A stretch of DNA of 64,000 nt from Erythrobacter sp. (lineage in GTDB: Bacteria; Pseudomonadota; Alphaproteobacteria; Sphingomonadales; Sphingomonadaceae), in contig JAHEAV010000002.1 of assembly GCA_024642565.1 (NCBI GenBank), positions 1 through 64,000 of the forward strand, given 5' to 3'. Position 1 is the first letter of the stretch, and every line of letters begins with the position of its first letter. The translations under genes were made by a program, and so were the position numbers. This document shows positions 27,389-37,035 of the stretch, one piece after another. The notes beneath the pieces are model-generated. The model was given only the letters and a program-made list of their open reading frames with translations, was not told where the DNA came from and did no database searches.

Positions 27389-29080
27389 TCAGCACCCGAT
27401 GTCACCTTCACAGCTTGTGTCACGAATCGCGCGGAATTCATCACCTTCTGTCCAATTTGGCCAACTGCCGCTCATCGCCAGCATCCGGCCAAGCAGGTAA
27501 TAGACTTGCAGGTCCTGCGCTACACCGCTCCAGTCCCAGTTTTCGTCATATTCGTCATTGGGGCCGTGATAGGCATTGGCGCGGTAATTTTCTTCATATT
27601 TCGCGCCAGCTTCCGGCCCACCCTTGATCAGATCGGACCCGCCTTTGACATAGAGCATCGGCAATCCGCGCTTGGCGAAGCCGAAATGGTCGGATCGATA
27701 GTAATATCCCTTTTCCGGCGTGACTTCGGGTACTGCGGCGCGGGATACCTGCTTCAGCGCCTTGTCCAGAAACGCATCTAGCTGCGACTTGCCCGGCCCG
27801 ATCACGGTAATATCTCGGGCTGGGCCGGCCAAGGACAAGGCATCCATGTTTACTCCGCCGACGGTCTGGTTGAGTGGGAACACCGGGTTGGCGGCATAAT
27901 AATCGGAACCTAGAAGGCCCGATTCCTCCGCTGTCACTGCCAAGAACAACAGGGTGCGCTTCGTCGGCCCTGCCTTGGCCTGTGCTTGCGCCAGAGCAAC
28001 CAGCGCGGCAGCGCCGGTGGCATTATCAATTGCGCCGTTGCAGATATCGTCTCCGGTGGCATCCGGGGTGCAGCGGCCGAGATGGTCCCAATGCGCGGTA
28101 TACAGAACATATTCGTCCGGATGTTCCGTACCTGGCAATTGCCCGATGACATTCCTGGAGGCAAATTTGCGAATATCGCTGGCAAAGCTGGCCGAAATAT
28201 CGAGGCCAAGCGGTACGGCCTTGAAGCCCTTCATCTTTGCCGCGGCTGACAATTCGGCCAGGGTGTGGCCGGATGCCTTGAGGATCTGTTCCGCGGCCTT
28301 CTTCTGGACCCAACCGTTCATTTGCGTCAGCGGCGGCGCATCTGCGCCGCGCTGGGCATAGGCTTGCGGGCCGGTCCAACTCGATTCGACGACATTCCAG
28401 CCATAGGCGGCGGGGAAATCATCGTGGACAATCAGCGCTGCGGTGGCACCCTGGCGCGCGGCTTCTTCGAACTTATAGGTCCAGCGGCCATAATAGGTCA
28501 TCGCCCGCCCGTTGAACGGACCGTCCAGCCCCTTGCTCTCGTAATCGGGGTCGTTGACCAGGATAACCGCGGTTTTCCCCTTCATGTCCAGCCCGGCGTA
28601 ATCGTTCCAGCCTTTCTCCGGGGCGTTGATGCCGTAACCGACAAACACCAGTTCGCTGTCCGCAATGCGGGTTCTGGCATCTTCGCGGTAAGTTACGCCG
28701 ACCCAGTCCGCTGATGGCGCGAAGCTGAGCGCGGCACCCTTACCCGAAACCGTCAGCGGCGCGTAATCCTTGCCGGTTATTTCGATCAGGGGCACATCCT
28801 GCACCCAGGAACCCTTGTTGCCGGGTTGCAGGCCAGCCGCCTTGAACCGGTCGATCAGCAAGGCGACCGTCTTCTCTTCACCCGCAGTACCGGGTGCGCG
28901 CCCTTCGAAGGAATCGGACGACAGGGTTTTCGTGACGTCCTTCATCGTATCGAGCGAGATATCACCTGCCGCCACTTCGGGGATATCGAGAGGATCCTCA
29001 CCCGCACCCGAAATCGTGCACCCCCCGCATGCAAGCCCGAAGGCGAATAGAAGTGATCTGGCCGTAAGCGTGCGAACCAT
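27389..29080 (-). CDS. M28-family metallopeptidase with PA-like domain, lipoprotein
   Basis: The 563-residue protein has a signal sequence with lipobox-like GLACGGC. A protease-associated-like insert lies at about 130-260. The M28 zinc peptidase domain has HWDH, GAIDNATGA, TAEESGLLGS, VNMDA and YRSDHFGFA, supplying the metal ligands and the general-base Glu. Family members are aminopeptidases or glutamate-carboxypeptidase-like enzymes acting in the periplasm or at the outer membrane. It precedes the agmatine-deiminase gene. Confidence 0.9.
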   Translation of the reverse strand: MVRTLTARSLLFAFGLACGGCTISGAGEDPLDIPEVAAGDISLDTMKDVTKTLSSDSFEGRAPGTAGEEKTVALLIDRFKAAGLQPGNKGSWVQDVPLIEITGKDYAPLTVSGKGAALSFAPSADWVGVTYREDARTRIADSELVFVGYGINAPEKGWNDYAGLDMKGKTAVILVNDPDYESKGLDGPFNGRAMTYYGRWTYKFEEAARQGATAALIVHDDFPAAYGWNVVESSWTGPQAYAQRGADAPPLTQMNGWVQKKAAEQILKASGHTLAELSAAAKMKGFKAVPLGLDISASFASDIRKFASRNVIGQLPGTEHPDEYVLYTAHWDHLGRCTPDATGDDICNGAIDNATGAAALVALAQAQAKAGPTKRTLLFLAVTAEESGLLGSDYYAANPVFPLNQTVGGVNMDALSLAGPARDITVIGPGKSQLDAFLDKALKQVSRAAVPEVTPEKGYYYRSDHFGFAKRGLPMLYVKGGSDLIKGGPEAGAKYEENYRANAYHGPNDEYDENWDWSGVAQDLQVYYLLGRMLAMSGSWPNWTEGDEFRAIRDTSCEGDIGC

Positions 29081-29191
29081 GGAAATGCCTTCCCGTCAGA
29101 CTGAATTGCTGACCGGCCTTGTTGCAAAGCGAAGCCGATGGGGCAAGGCTGATACTTGCCTAGGCTGGCCGACGCGGGCAGTGCTGACCAG

Positions 29192-31885
29192 ATGCAACCA
29201 GACTGGCCCGATGCGATCTCCCGTGCGCGCGTTCATGCGCCGTTTCTGGCGCGTGGGCTCGACCGCCTGCCAGAACTCGCCAGACTGCTTGAAGCGGGGC
29301 AAGCGGAAGACGCTCTGCTCTGGGCCAAAGCGGCAGGGGCTGGAATCGAGGATGTCGAGGTGGCCCTGCGGCGCGAACGCCTGGCGCTGGCCGTTGCGCT
29401 GGCCGTGGGCGATCTTGCGGGAGCGTTTCCGGTGGGCCAGGTCATGGCGGAGCTTTCCGCCTTTGCCGACCGTGCTGTCGATGCGGCGATTTCCGCCGCA
29501 ATCATGCGGCGGGTGCCCGACGCGCAGCCGCAGGGTTTCATTGCTCTTGCCCTTGGCAAACATGGCGCGGGCGAGCTTAATTACAGTTCGGATATCGATC
29601 CGATCCTGCTGTTTGATCCGGCCAGCCTGCCTCGGCGCGCGCGTGATGATCCGGGCGAAGCGGCCCAGCGCTATGCGCGTGAGATCGTGCGAATCTTGTC
29701 GGAAAATACGGCAGAGGGGTATGTGTTCAGGGTCGATTTGCGGTTACGTCCGGCCTCCGAAGTAAGTCCCCTGGCGATTTCGCTCGGTGCGGCGCTCACC
29801 CATTACGAATCGTCAGCCCTGACCTGGGAACGTGCGGCTTATATTCGGGCGCGTGCCTGCGCGGGGGATATCGCAGCGGGCGAAGGCTTTTTGGCCATGA
29901 TTCGGCCCTTTGTCTGGCGGCGCAGTCTCGATTTCGGTGCAATCGAGGAAATAGGACGGCTTACCGCACGTATTCGCGACAATTACCGTGGGCCCAAAGT
30001 TCCCGGCCCCGGTTTCAACCTCAAGCATGGCCGCGGCGGCATTCGTGAAGCGGAATTTTTTGCCCAGACGCATCAGCTGATCCATGGCGGGCGCGACCCG
30101 TCGCTACGCTTGCGTGGGACCAGGCCGGCGCTGGATGCATTGGCGGCAGCCGGGCATATTTCCCGCGACGATGCGGCCGTTATTGGCGCAAGCTATGACA
30201 GGCTCCGTACGCTTGAGCACCGCCTGCAAATGGTTGCTGATCAGCAGACCCACGCATTGCCGACAGGTGCGGCACTCGGCAACGTGGCGCAGTTGGAAGG
30301 GATTGCGGACGGAACCGCGCTGGTCGAGGAAGTCGGCGCCTTGACGGAAGCGGTCGGGATCCGTTTCGACCGGCTCATCGATGCCGAAAGCCGCACGGAC
30401 GCGGCACCCCCCACAAACCATCTGCCCGAGCAATTGGCAAAGCTGGGCTTTGCCGACCCCCCGAACCTTGCCCGGCGTATCGAGAGCTGGACGGATGGCC
30501 ACTTCCGCACTTTGCGCAGTCCGGCGGCCTGTGCGGCGTTTGAGGCCTTATTGCCGGATTTACTGGAAGCGCTGGCACAGGCACCAGAGCCGGACCAGGT
30601 GATCTTGCGCTGGGAGGCGTTGCTTGCCTCTGCGCCCAGTGCAATCAACCTGTTTCGCTTGCTCGAAGCGCGGCCAGCCTTGCTGGATCAACTCGTCAGA
30701 ATATTGTCGCTGGCCCCGCCCTTGGCCGGCAAACTTGCACGTCGGCCCGAGCTTCTCGATGCTCTGATTGATCGCAGCGCGCTGCATTTGCCGGGTACAG
30801 TTGCCAAGCTTGCTGGTGACATGGCGCGGGGTGAGGCGACAGACGATTATGAACGCCGCCTAGACCGTATCCGGATCGTGACTGGCGAGAAGCGCTTTGC
30901 CTTGGGCGTCCAGCTGATCGATGCAGCGCATGACCCGCTGGCCATCGGCAAGGCGCTCTCGCGGCTTGCCGATGCTGCGATTTCCGTCGCTGCCCAGGCT
31001 GCAGAGGTTGAATTTGCCAGGGTCCACGGCCGTCTGCCGGGCAGCGAGTTGATCGTCCTCGGCCTGGGGCGGCTCGGCGGCGGGATGCTGACCCATGCCT
31101 CCGATCTCGACATCATCTATCTGTTTACCGGCGCGCGTGATGGCGAATCCGACGGAACCCGCCCATTGGGCGCGACCCATTATTACAACCGGCTGGCCCA
31201 GCGCGTCAGCGCGGCGCTGAGTGTACCGACTGCCGAGGGCGCCTTATACGAGGTCGATACCCGATTGCGGCCGCAGGGAACGCAGGGGCCGCTGGCGGCA
31301 AGTATCGATAGCTTTGCCCGGTATCAGCGGGAAAGTGCCTGGACCTGGGAACATATGGCCCTCACCCGTGCGCGGCCGATTTTCGGATCGCGCAAAGCCC
31401 GCAGTGAACTGGAGCGGATCATTGCCGGGGTCCTCGAATCCCCGCGCGATCCGGCTGTGCTGCGCACGGATGTCTTGGCGATGCGCGCGGAGATGGCGCA
31501 GCACAAGCAGGCCAAGGGGCCGCTCGACGCCAAATTACAGCGCGGCGGCCTGATCGACCTCGAATTTCTCGTCCATTATTTGCAATTGCGCGAACGAACA
31601 GCGTTCGAGGCCGATCTTGGCAAAGCAATCGAACAGCTTGTGTCGGCCGGGCTTCTCCCGACCGAAATAAACGCTGCGCATGATTTGATGACTCGCCTGC
31701 TGGTGGCCGCGCGATTATTGGCGCCGGACCTTGCTGAACCGGCACCGACATCGGCAAGGGTCTTGGCGCAGGCGTGCGGCTGGGACACATATGCAGCGCT
31801 ACTTCGCGAATTTGACCGCGCCCGCCAGAGCGTGGCGGATGCCTGGGGCACCCTGTTTGAAGCACCATTGGAGACCAATCCATGA
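29192..31885 (+). CDS. glnE: Bifunctional glutamine-synthetase adenylyltransferase/adenylyl-removing enzyme
   Basis: It controls glutamine synthetase by adding or removing AMP in response to PII. Two nucleotidyltransferase domains are present: the N-terminal removing domain with GKHGAGELNYSSDIDPILLF and the C-terminal transferase domain with GLGRLGGGMLTHASDLD. A GlnD-type PII-uridylyl region follows each (LKHGRGGIREAEFF; LQRGGLIDLEFLV). The ATG at 29192 gives a start like sphingomonad relatives (QPDWPDAISRAR); a TTG at 29156 would add 12 residues. Length is 897. The stop overlaps bcp by 4 bp. Confidence 0.95.
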   Translation: MQPDWPDAISRARVHAPFLARGLDRLPELARLLEAGQAEDALLWAKAAGAGIEDVEVALRRERLALAVALAVGDLAGAFPVGQVMAELSAFADRAVDAAISAAIMRRVPDAQPQGFIALALGKHGAGELNYSSDIDPILLFDPASLPRRARDDPGEAAQRYAREIVRILSENTAEGYVFRVDLRLRPASEVSPLAISLGAALTHYESSALTWERAAYIRARACAGDIAAGEGFLAMIRPFVWRRSLDFGAIEEIGRLTARIRDNYRGPKVPGPGFNLKHGRGGIREAEFFAQTHQLIHGGRDPSLRLRGTRPALDALAAAGHISRDDAAVIGASYDRLRTLEHRLQMVADQQTHALPTGAALGNVAQLEGIADGTALVEEVGALTEAVGIRFDRLIDAESRTDAAPPTNHLPEQLAKLGFADPPNLARRIESWTDGHFRTLRSPAACAAFEALLPDLLEALAQAPEPDQVILRWEALLASAPSAINLFRLLEARPALLDQLVRILSLAPPLAGKLARRPELLDALIDRSALHLPGTVAKLAGDMARGEATDDYERRLDRIRIVTGEKRFALGVQLIDAAHDPLAIGKALSRLADAAISVAAQAAEVEFARVHGRLPGSELIVLGLGRLGGGMLTHASDLDIIYLFTGARDGESDGTRPLGATHYYNRLAQRVSAALSVPTAEGALYEVDTRLRPQGTQGPLAASIDSFARYQRESAWTWEHMALTRARPIFGSRKARSELERIIAGVLESPRDPAVLRTDVLAMRAEMAQHKQAKGPLDAKLQRGGLIDLEFLVHYLQLRERTAFEADLGKAIEQLVSAGLLPTEINAAHDLMTRLLVAARLLAPDLAEPAPTSARVLAQACGWDTYAALLREFDRARQSVADAWGTLFEAPLETNP

Positions 31886-32352
31886 GCACATTTTCTGTTG
31901 GCGACGCTATGCCCGATATCGCGTTGGAGACTACCGATGGGGGTAGCATGAAACTGTCGGAGCTCGCCGGGCGCACGCTGGTACTCTTCTTCTATCCCAA
32001 GGATGACACGCCCGGCTGCACCATCGAAGCCAAGGACTTTTCCGCGCTCAAGAACGAATTCGCGAAAGCGGGTGCGGCCATACTTGGTGTCAGCAAGGAC
32101 CCGCCCAAGAAACACCTCAAGTTCATCGAAAAGCACGGGCTAACGGTTGATCTTGCCAGCGATGCCGAAGAGGGCGGCCTTTCCGACGCGCTGGGGGTCT
32201 GGACCGAAAAGCAGATGTACGGGAAAACCTATATGGGAATGGTCCGCACCACGTTCCTGATCGATGCGCAGGGCCGGATTGCCCGCATCTGGGACAAGGT
32301 CAAGGTGAAGGGTCACGCAGCCGAGGTGCTCGCCGCTGCACAGGCGCTTTGA
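31882..32352 (+). CDS. bcp: Thioredoxin-dependent thiol peroxidase (BCP/PrxQ), single-cysteine variant
   Basis: The 156-residue peroxiredoxin reduces hydroperoxides. The peroxidatic Cys is C46 in TPGCTIEAKDF. The resolving cysteine of the E. coli type would be five residues later; here that place is Lys51 and no other cysteine is present in the protein. It must therefore work as a 1-Cys enzyme, resolved by an external thiol. It is coupled by 4-bp overlaps to glnE before and a DUF455 gene after. Confidence 0.93.
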   Translation: MSTFSVGDAMPDIALETTDGGSMKLSELAGRTLVLFFYPKDDTPGCTIEAKDFSALKNEFAKAGAAILGVSKDPPKKHLKFIEKHGLTVDLASDAEEGGLSDALGVWTEKQMYGKTYMGMVRTTFLIDAQGRIARIWDKVKVKGHAAEVLAAAQAL

Positions 32353-33152
32353 TTGATCCTGTGAAAATGTCCGTAGCATCGGCGATCCGGGCAGCTTTGC
32401 TGACTGCCGACCCCCGCGCCAAGGCGATGGCTGCCCGCGATGTGGCGCGCGGCTGGCGGCTGGGGCGGCTCGGTTTCCGCTTTGACGCCGAAATTCCCGA
32501 TGCCCCGGCATGGCCCGATAAGCCGGACCTGCTCCATCCATCCCGGATGCCGCGCCGTGGGGGCGGATCCGCGCATGGGCGCATCGCCTTGTGGCATGCC
32601 TTGGCCCATATCGAATTCGTGGCGATCGACCTCGCGCTGGATATGGCCGGGCGGTTTGGCGAAAACATGGGTCCGGAGTTTGTGTCAGACTTTCTGTCGG
32701 TCGCAGCCGATGAAGCCATGCATTTTGCCCTGCTAGAACGCAAGTTGCGCAATCTGGGAAGCCATTATGGGGCACTGCCCGCGCATGGCGGGTTGTGGGA
32801 AGCGGCGCAGGAAACCCGCCACGATGTCGCAGCGCGGCTCGCCATCGTGCCGATGGTGCTGGAGGCACGAGGCCTCGACGTCACGCCGCCGACTTTGGAA
32901 CGTATCCGCGCGCAAGGCGATTTGCATGGCGTCAAAATACTGAGTCGCATCCTTGACGACGAAATTCGCCATGTCGCCATTGGGACAAAGCACTTTATCG
33001 CTTTATGTGACAGGAACGGCGAATCCCCGGAAAACCGGTGGAAAGGGCTAATAAAAACCTACTTCAGGGGATCGATTAAGCCGCCATTCAACGACTCAGC
33101 CCGTCTCGCAGCCGGTTTGTCGCGAGACTTCTATGATGGTGTTGCGTCGTAA
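32349..33152 (+). CDS. DUF455 ferritin-like protein
   Basis: The 267-residue all-helical protein has probable di-iron ligands spaced as in ferritin-like proteins: ALAHIEFVAIDLALD, SVAADEAMHFALLE and DDEIRHVAIG. The family is conserved in proteobacteria but its reaction is unknown. It may begin at TTG 32349 inside the bcp stop (TTGA) or at ATG 32367. Its place behind a peroxidase suggests a redox or metal role, which is inference. Confidence 0.85.
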   Translation: MIDPVKMSVASAIRAALLTADPRAKAMAARDVARGWRLGRLGFRFDAEIPDAPAWPDKPDLLHPSRMPRRGGGSAHGRIALWHALAHIEFVAIDLALDMAGRFGENMGPEFVSDFLSVAADEAMHFALLERKLRNLGSHYGALPAHGGLWEAAQETRHDVAARLAIVPMVLEARGLDVTPPTLERIRAQGDLHGVKILSRILDDEIRHVAIGTKHFIALCDRNGESPENRWKGLIKTYFRGSIKPPFNDSARLAAGLSRDFYDGVAS

Positions 33153-33302
33153 AGAACTTACCGCTTACTCCACAATGCAAGAGATGGCGGGGGGTTCCGT
33201 AAAGTCTCAAACAACAAGTTTCGCGGCAATCGCCGACCGGTTGATTGGATGCGAAACGGGGTCTGCACGGTGTCAAAAGGCATCGGAGAAAAGGACGGGT
33301 TC

Positions 33303-34007
33303 GTGGTTGCATTCTTCAAGAAAAGCCGGATGGTGGCCGCTGTGGCTGTTGCGTTCGGTTTCATGACTGTGGCCGCCCATCCCGCAATGGCAAACAGCAG
33401 CGCTGCAGCCGCCGATGTCACCGCCCCGATCCGCGACAACCGAACATCACCAATCAGCGGCGGCGACGAACAGTTCCGCAATCTGTTCAACAGCTGGGAA
33501 GCACTTGACGGCGGTTCGACCACTTCGTCCGCGCCGACCACTTCCATTGCCATTCCTTCGCGTATGCCGCTTGCCGCAGCCACGCTGACCAGCGATTACG
33601 GTATGCGCACCCATCCGGTTCTGGGTGGGCGCCGCAATCACAAAGGCGTCGATCTGGCCGCCCCGACAGGGACACCGGTCTATGCCACGGCAGACGGGAT
33701 TGTTGCCCGCGCCGACCGTTTTAGCAGCTATGGCCTGTATATTCAGATTGAACATGGTGCCGATCTCGAAACCCGCTTTGCGCATCTGTCGAGGCTGGCA
33801 GTCGCCGCCGGGCAGCGCGTGAACAAGGGTGATGTGATCGGCTACGTCGGCACCACCGGCCGTTCGACAGGCCCGCATCTTCATTATGAAGTGCGCATTG
33901 GCGGTGAAGCGGTCAATCCGATCCCCTATATGGTCAATTCCAATGCCCAGCAGGCCTTCGCGCTTGCAACCGGTACCGGCGGCCAGGGCGGTTCTGACGA
34001 CGAATAG
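33303..34007 (+). CDS. M23-family (LytM) peptidoglycan endopeptidase, exported
   Basis: The 234-residue protein (from GTG 33303) has a signal peptide (FFKKSRM, hydrophobic core, AMA cleavage) and a C-terminal LytM domain: SDYGMRTHPVLGGRRNHKGVDL, GTPVYATADG and GPHLHYEVR. These supply the zinc ligands His/Asp/His and the catalytic His. It should cleave peptidoglycan cross-links, or act as an activator. GTG 33303 was chosen because AAGGA lies 7 nt upstream and it starts a clean signal peptide; in-frame ATG 33249 would add 18 residues with no ribosome site. A strong terminator follows. Confidence 0.9.
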   Translation: MVAFFKKSRMVAAVAVAFGFMTVAAHPAMANSSAAAADVTAPIRDNRTSPISGGDEQFRNLFNSWEALDGGSTTSSAPTTSIAIPSRMPLAAATLTSDYGMRTHPVLGGRRNHKGVDLAAPTGTPVYATADGIVARADRFSSYGLYIQIEHGADLETRFAHLSRLAVAAGQRVNKGDVIGYVGTTGRSTGPHLHYEVRIGGEAVNPIPYMVNSNAQQAFALATGTGGQGGSDDE

Positions 34008-34059
34008 GCGTTTGCCGGTAATCACGAGTTTCCTGACATCGGAGAGGGTGTCTGATTGG

Positions 34060-34090
34060 AGGCGGCAGGAGCGATCCTGCCGCCTTTTTT
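34060..34090 (+). terminator. Intrinsic terminator after the M23 peptidase gene
   Basis: AGGCGGCAGGA (34060-34070) and TCCTGCCGCCT (34075-34085) form a perfect 11-bp stem with a GCGA tetraloop, followed by six Ts. It is the clearest rho-independent terminator in the window. Confidence 0.95.
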
Positions 34091-34140
34091 CTTGTCGCTG
34101 GCAACAACGCGGCTAGGCTGCCTGGCGGAAGAGGAATCAC

Positions 34141-35679
34141 ATGCACCCGATACAACACGCACAGACGCGCCCGGACCATCCCGCGATTATCATGGCGGGC
34201 AGCGGCGAGACTGTAAGTTATCGCCAGCTCGACGAAGCCGCCAACCGTATTGCCCATTGGTTGCGCGCCCGGGGCCTGCAAAGTGGTGATGCCTTCGGGC
34301 TCCTTATGGAAAACTGCGCCCGCTACCATGAAATTGTCTGGGCTTCCCAGCGTGCAGGGACAGTTCTTGTGCCCATTTCAACGCATCTGACAGCGGCCGA
34401 AGTGACTTATATCCTGCAGGATAGCGACGCTAAGCTGCTGGTCACTACCCAGAAATTCACGGCCTTGGTCGAACGGATGCGGGCCGATGGTCTGGAAATG
34501 CCGTTGCTGGCTTACGGGACGGGCGATGATCACGCGGCGGAGCGCCAGCTTGCCGCACAGCCCGCCACGCCGATCGCGGACCAGTCGGCCGGGCGCAATA
34601 TGCTCTACAGTTCCGGCACAACCGGCCGCCCGAAAGGTATTGTTCCGGCCCCACCAGCGGACCCCTCTGTCGAAGCGATCCCGCCGCTGGTTATGCTGGC
34701 AACGCATGGTTTCGGAATCGCTGGCGATGGCAGCAGTGTCTATCTCTCCCCTGCGCCCTTGTATCATGCGGCGCCGCTGGGCTGGTCAAGCACCATCCAC
34801 CGCCTTGGCGGCACTGTGGTAGTGATGGAGAAGTTCGATCCGGAAGCTGCGCTTGCGGCGATTGAACGCTTTCGCATCACCGACAGCCAATGGGTTCCGA
34901 CCCATTTTGTGCGCATGCTGAAACTCTCCGATGAAGTACGCCGCCGCCATGATCTTTCGTCGCACAAATGTGCGATCCATGCCGCCGCACCCTGCCCGGT
35001 AGAAATCAAGCGCGCGATGATGGACTGGTGGGGCCCCATCCTCGTGGAGTATTACGCCGGTAGCGAAGGCAATGGCATGACCATGGTAAAAGGACCGGAT
35101 TGGCTAAGCCATCAGGGCACGGTCGGCCGCGCAATCCTGGGTATCGTTCATATATGCAACGAAGCCGGGGATGAACTGCCAGCCGGGCAAGAAGGCGTGG
35201 TGTTTTTCGAAAGTCCGCATCCCTTCGCCTATCATAAGGATGACGCCAAAACCGCCGAGGCGACCCATCCGAAAGGCTGGACCACGCTGGGCGACATTGG
35301 AAAGCTTGATGAAGACGGTTTTCTCTACCTGACTGACCGGCGCAGCAACATGATCATATCGGGCGGCGTCAATATCTATCCGCAAGAGGTCGAGAACCTT
35401 CTGGTTGCCCATGACAAGGTGATGGATGCTGCGGTGATTGGAGCACCCGACCCCGACATGGGCGAATGTGTGGTAGCGGTCGTGCAGCCTGTCGACATGG
35501 CGGAGGCGGGGGAGATATTGGCGGCTGAATTAACCGAATATCTTTCGTCCCAGCTTGCCCGCCTCAAAGTGCCGCGCCTGTTCGATTTTCGCGCCGAATT
35601 ACCGCGAGAGGACAATGGCAAGCTCTATAAGCGCAAACTCAAGGATGAGTATCGCGCCCGCGCGGATGAACCGGCATGA
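34141..35679 (+). CDS. Acyl-CoA synthetase (AMP-forming)
   Basis: The 512-residue ANL-superfamily ligase has the phosphate-binding loop MLYSSGTTGRPKGI, the A5 motif YYAGSEGNG, the A7/A8 region GWTTLGDIGKLDEDGFLYLTDR, and the C-terminal lysine in REDNGKLYKRKL. It activates a carboxylate with ATP and CoA. The gene overlaps a cytochrome P450 gene by 4 bp, which points to catabolism of a hydrophobic acid such as a terpenoid, steroid side chain or branched fatty acid. The substrate is not determinable here. Confidence 0.9.
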   Translation: MHPIQHAQTRPDHPAIIMAGSGETVSYRQLDEAANRIAHWLRARGLQSGDAFGLLMENCARYHEIVWASQRAGTVLVPISTHLTAAEVTYILQDSDAKLLVTTQKFTALVERMRADGLEMPLLAYGTGDDHAAERQLAAQPATPIADQSAGRNMLYSSGTTGRPKGIVPAPPADPSVEAIPPLVMLATHGFGIAGDGSSVYLSPAPLYHAAPLGWSSTIHRLGGTVVVMEKFDPEAALAAIERFRITDSQWVPTHFVRMLKLSDEVRRRHDLSSHKCAIHAAAPCPVEIKRAMMDWWGPILVEYYAGSEGNGMTMVKGPDWLSHQGTVGRAILGIVHICNEAGDELPAGQEGVVFFESPHPFAYHKDDAKTAEATHPKGWTTLGDIGKLDEDGFLYLTDRRSNMIISGGVNIYPQEVENLLVAHDKVMDAAVIGAPDPDMGECVVAVVQPVDMAEAGEILAAELTEYLSSQLARLKVPRLFDFRAELPREDNGKLYKRKLKDEYRARADEPA

Positions 35680-36980
35680 CGGCGACCCGCGAAAGGCCGT
35701 CCCCATCGCCGGAAGTGGCACGGGCCGTGATTGATCCCAAGAGCTATGCTGCCTGGGATGGTTTGCTGGACACATTCGACGCTCTCCGACGCGATATGCC
35801 GGTGGCGTGGATTTCGCCGTCAGAGGATGGAGTGTTCGAACCCTTCTGGCTGGTCACGCGCTATGACGATGTGATGCAGGTCAGCAAAGATAACACGACC
35901 TACCTGAACCATCCCAAATCCGTGGTGTTCTCTCTCAACGAAGGGATCGAATTCGCCAAGAACCTGACTGGTGGCAGCCCGCATATGGTGGCTTCCCTGG
36001 TCACATTCGATGCACCAATCCACATGAAATACCGTAAACTGACGCAGGAATGGTTCAAGCCCAAGAACCTGTCCCGACTGGAAAACGAAATTCGCGGGCT
36101 GGCGCAGGCAACAGTGCAACGACTGGTCGATGCCGGTCCGGCAGTGGACTTCGTGCCGCTGGTTTCGGCACCCTATCCACTGCATGTCGTGATGCAGATC
36201 ATGGGGGTGCCGGAGGAAGACGAACCCCGGATGCTGATGCTGACTCAGCAAATGTTCGGCGGACAGGACGATGATCTCAACCAGTCGGGCATGAAGGATT
36301 TGCCGCCCGACGCCATCACACAATTGGTAGCTGGCGCAGTTGCCGATTTTGAGCGCTATTTTGCAGCCATAACCGCGAAAAAACGTGCCTGTCCGACCGG
36401 CGACGTCTCCAGCATCATCGCCAATGCCACGATCGACGGCGCGCCCCTGAATGACCGCGACATGATGGGCTATTACATCATTCTGGCCGCTGCCGGCCAT
36501 GATACAACGTCGGCCTCAACAGCCGGCGCCATGCTGGCATTGGCCCAAGACCCGGCCCAGTTTGCCCGGGTCAAGGCAGATCGGTCGCTGCTCTCCGGTA
36601 TCGTCGAAGAAGCGATCCGGTGGACCAGCCCGGTGCAACATTTCATGCGCACAGCAGCCTGCGATACCGAGTTGGGCGGACAGCCTATCGCCAAGGGTGA
36701 CTGGCTCATGATCAACTATGTGGCTGCCAATCACGATCCGGCGCAGTTTGAAAGCCCCCGCAAATTTGATGCCGCGCGCACCCCCAACCGGCATCTCGCC
36801 TTTGGTGCCGGCGCCCATCAATGCCTCGGCCTGCATCTGGCAAGACTGGAGATGCGCATTCTGTTCGAAGCTCTGCTTGACCGGATCGACAGTGTTGAAC
36901 TGGCGGGTGAACCCAGGCGATCCAGTTCCACTTTTGTGGGTGGATTGAAGACACTACCCCTGAACATCCGCACTGCATGA
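35676..36980 (+). CDS. Cytochrome P450 coupled to acyl-CoA synthetase
   Basis: The 434-residue soluble bacterial P450 has the I-helix motif AAGHDTTSAS, ExxR in EEAIRW, and the heme loop FGAGAHQCLGLHLARLE with the ligand Cys at about 383. The C-terminal SSTFVGGLKTLPL resembles CYP108-like and steroid/terpene P450s, but the family is not certain. It is clearly distinct from the P450 at 6803-8113. The start is coupled to the acyl-CoA synthetase stop (ATGA). No dedicated ferredoxin is adjacent, so it must use redox partners encoded elsewhere. Confidence 0.9.
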   Translation: MTATRERPSPSPEVARAVIDPKSYAAWDGLLDTFDALRRDMPVAWISPSEDGVFEPFWLVTRYDDVMQVSKDNTTYLNHPKSVVFSLNEGIEFAKNLTGGSPHMVASLVTFDAPIHMKYRKLTQEWFKPKNLSRLENEIRGLAQATVQRLVDAGPAVDFVPLVSAPYPLHVVMQIMGVPEEDEPRMLMLTQQMFGGQDDDLNQSGMKDLPPDAITQLVAGAVADFERYFAAITAKKRACPTGDVSSIIANATIDGAPLNDRDMMGYYIILAAAGHDTTSASTAGAMLALAQDPAQFARVKADRSLLSGIVEEAIRWTSPVQHFMRTAACDTELGGQPIAKGDWLMINYVAANHDPAQFESPRKFDAARTPNRHLAFGAGAHQCLGLHLARLEMRILFEALLDRIDSVELAGEPRRSSSTFVGGLKTLPLNIRTA

Positions 36981-37035
36981 TTGCAGCACTTTCCGCCTTG
37001 CATGCGGCAGCCAGCATGTGGCCGCGTTTTCGGGA

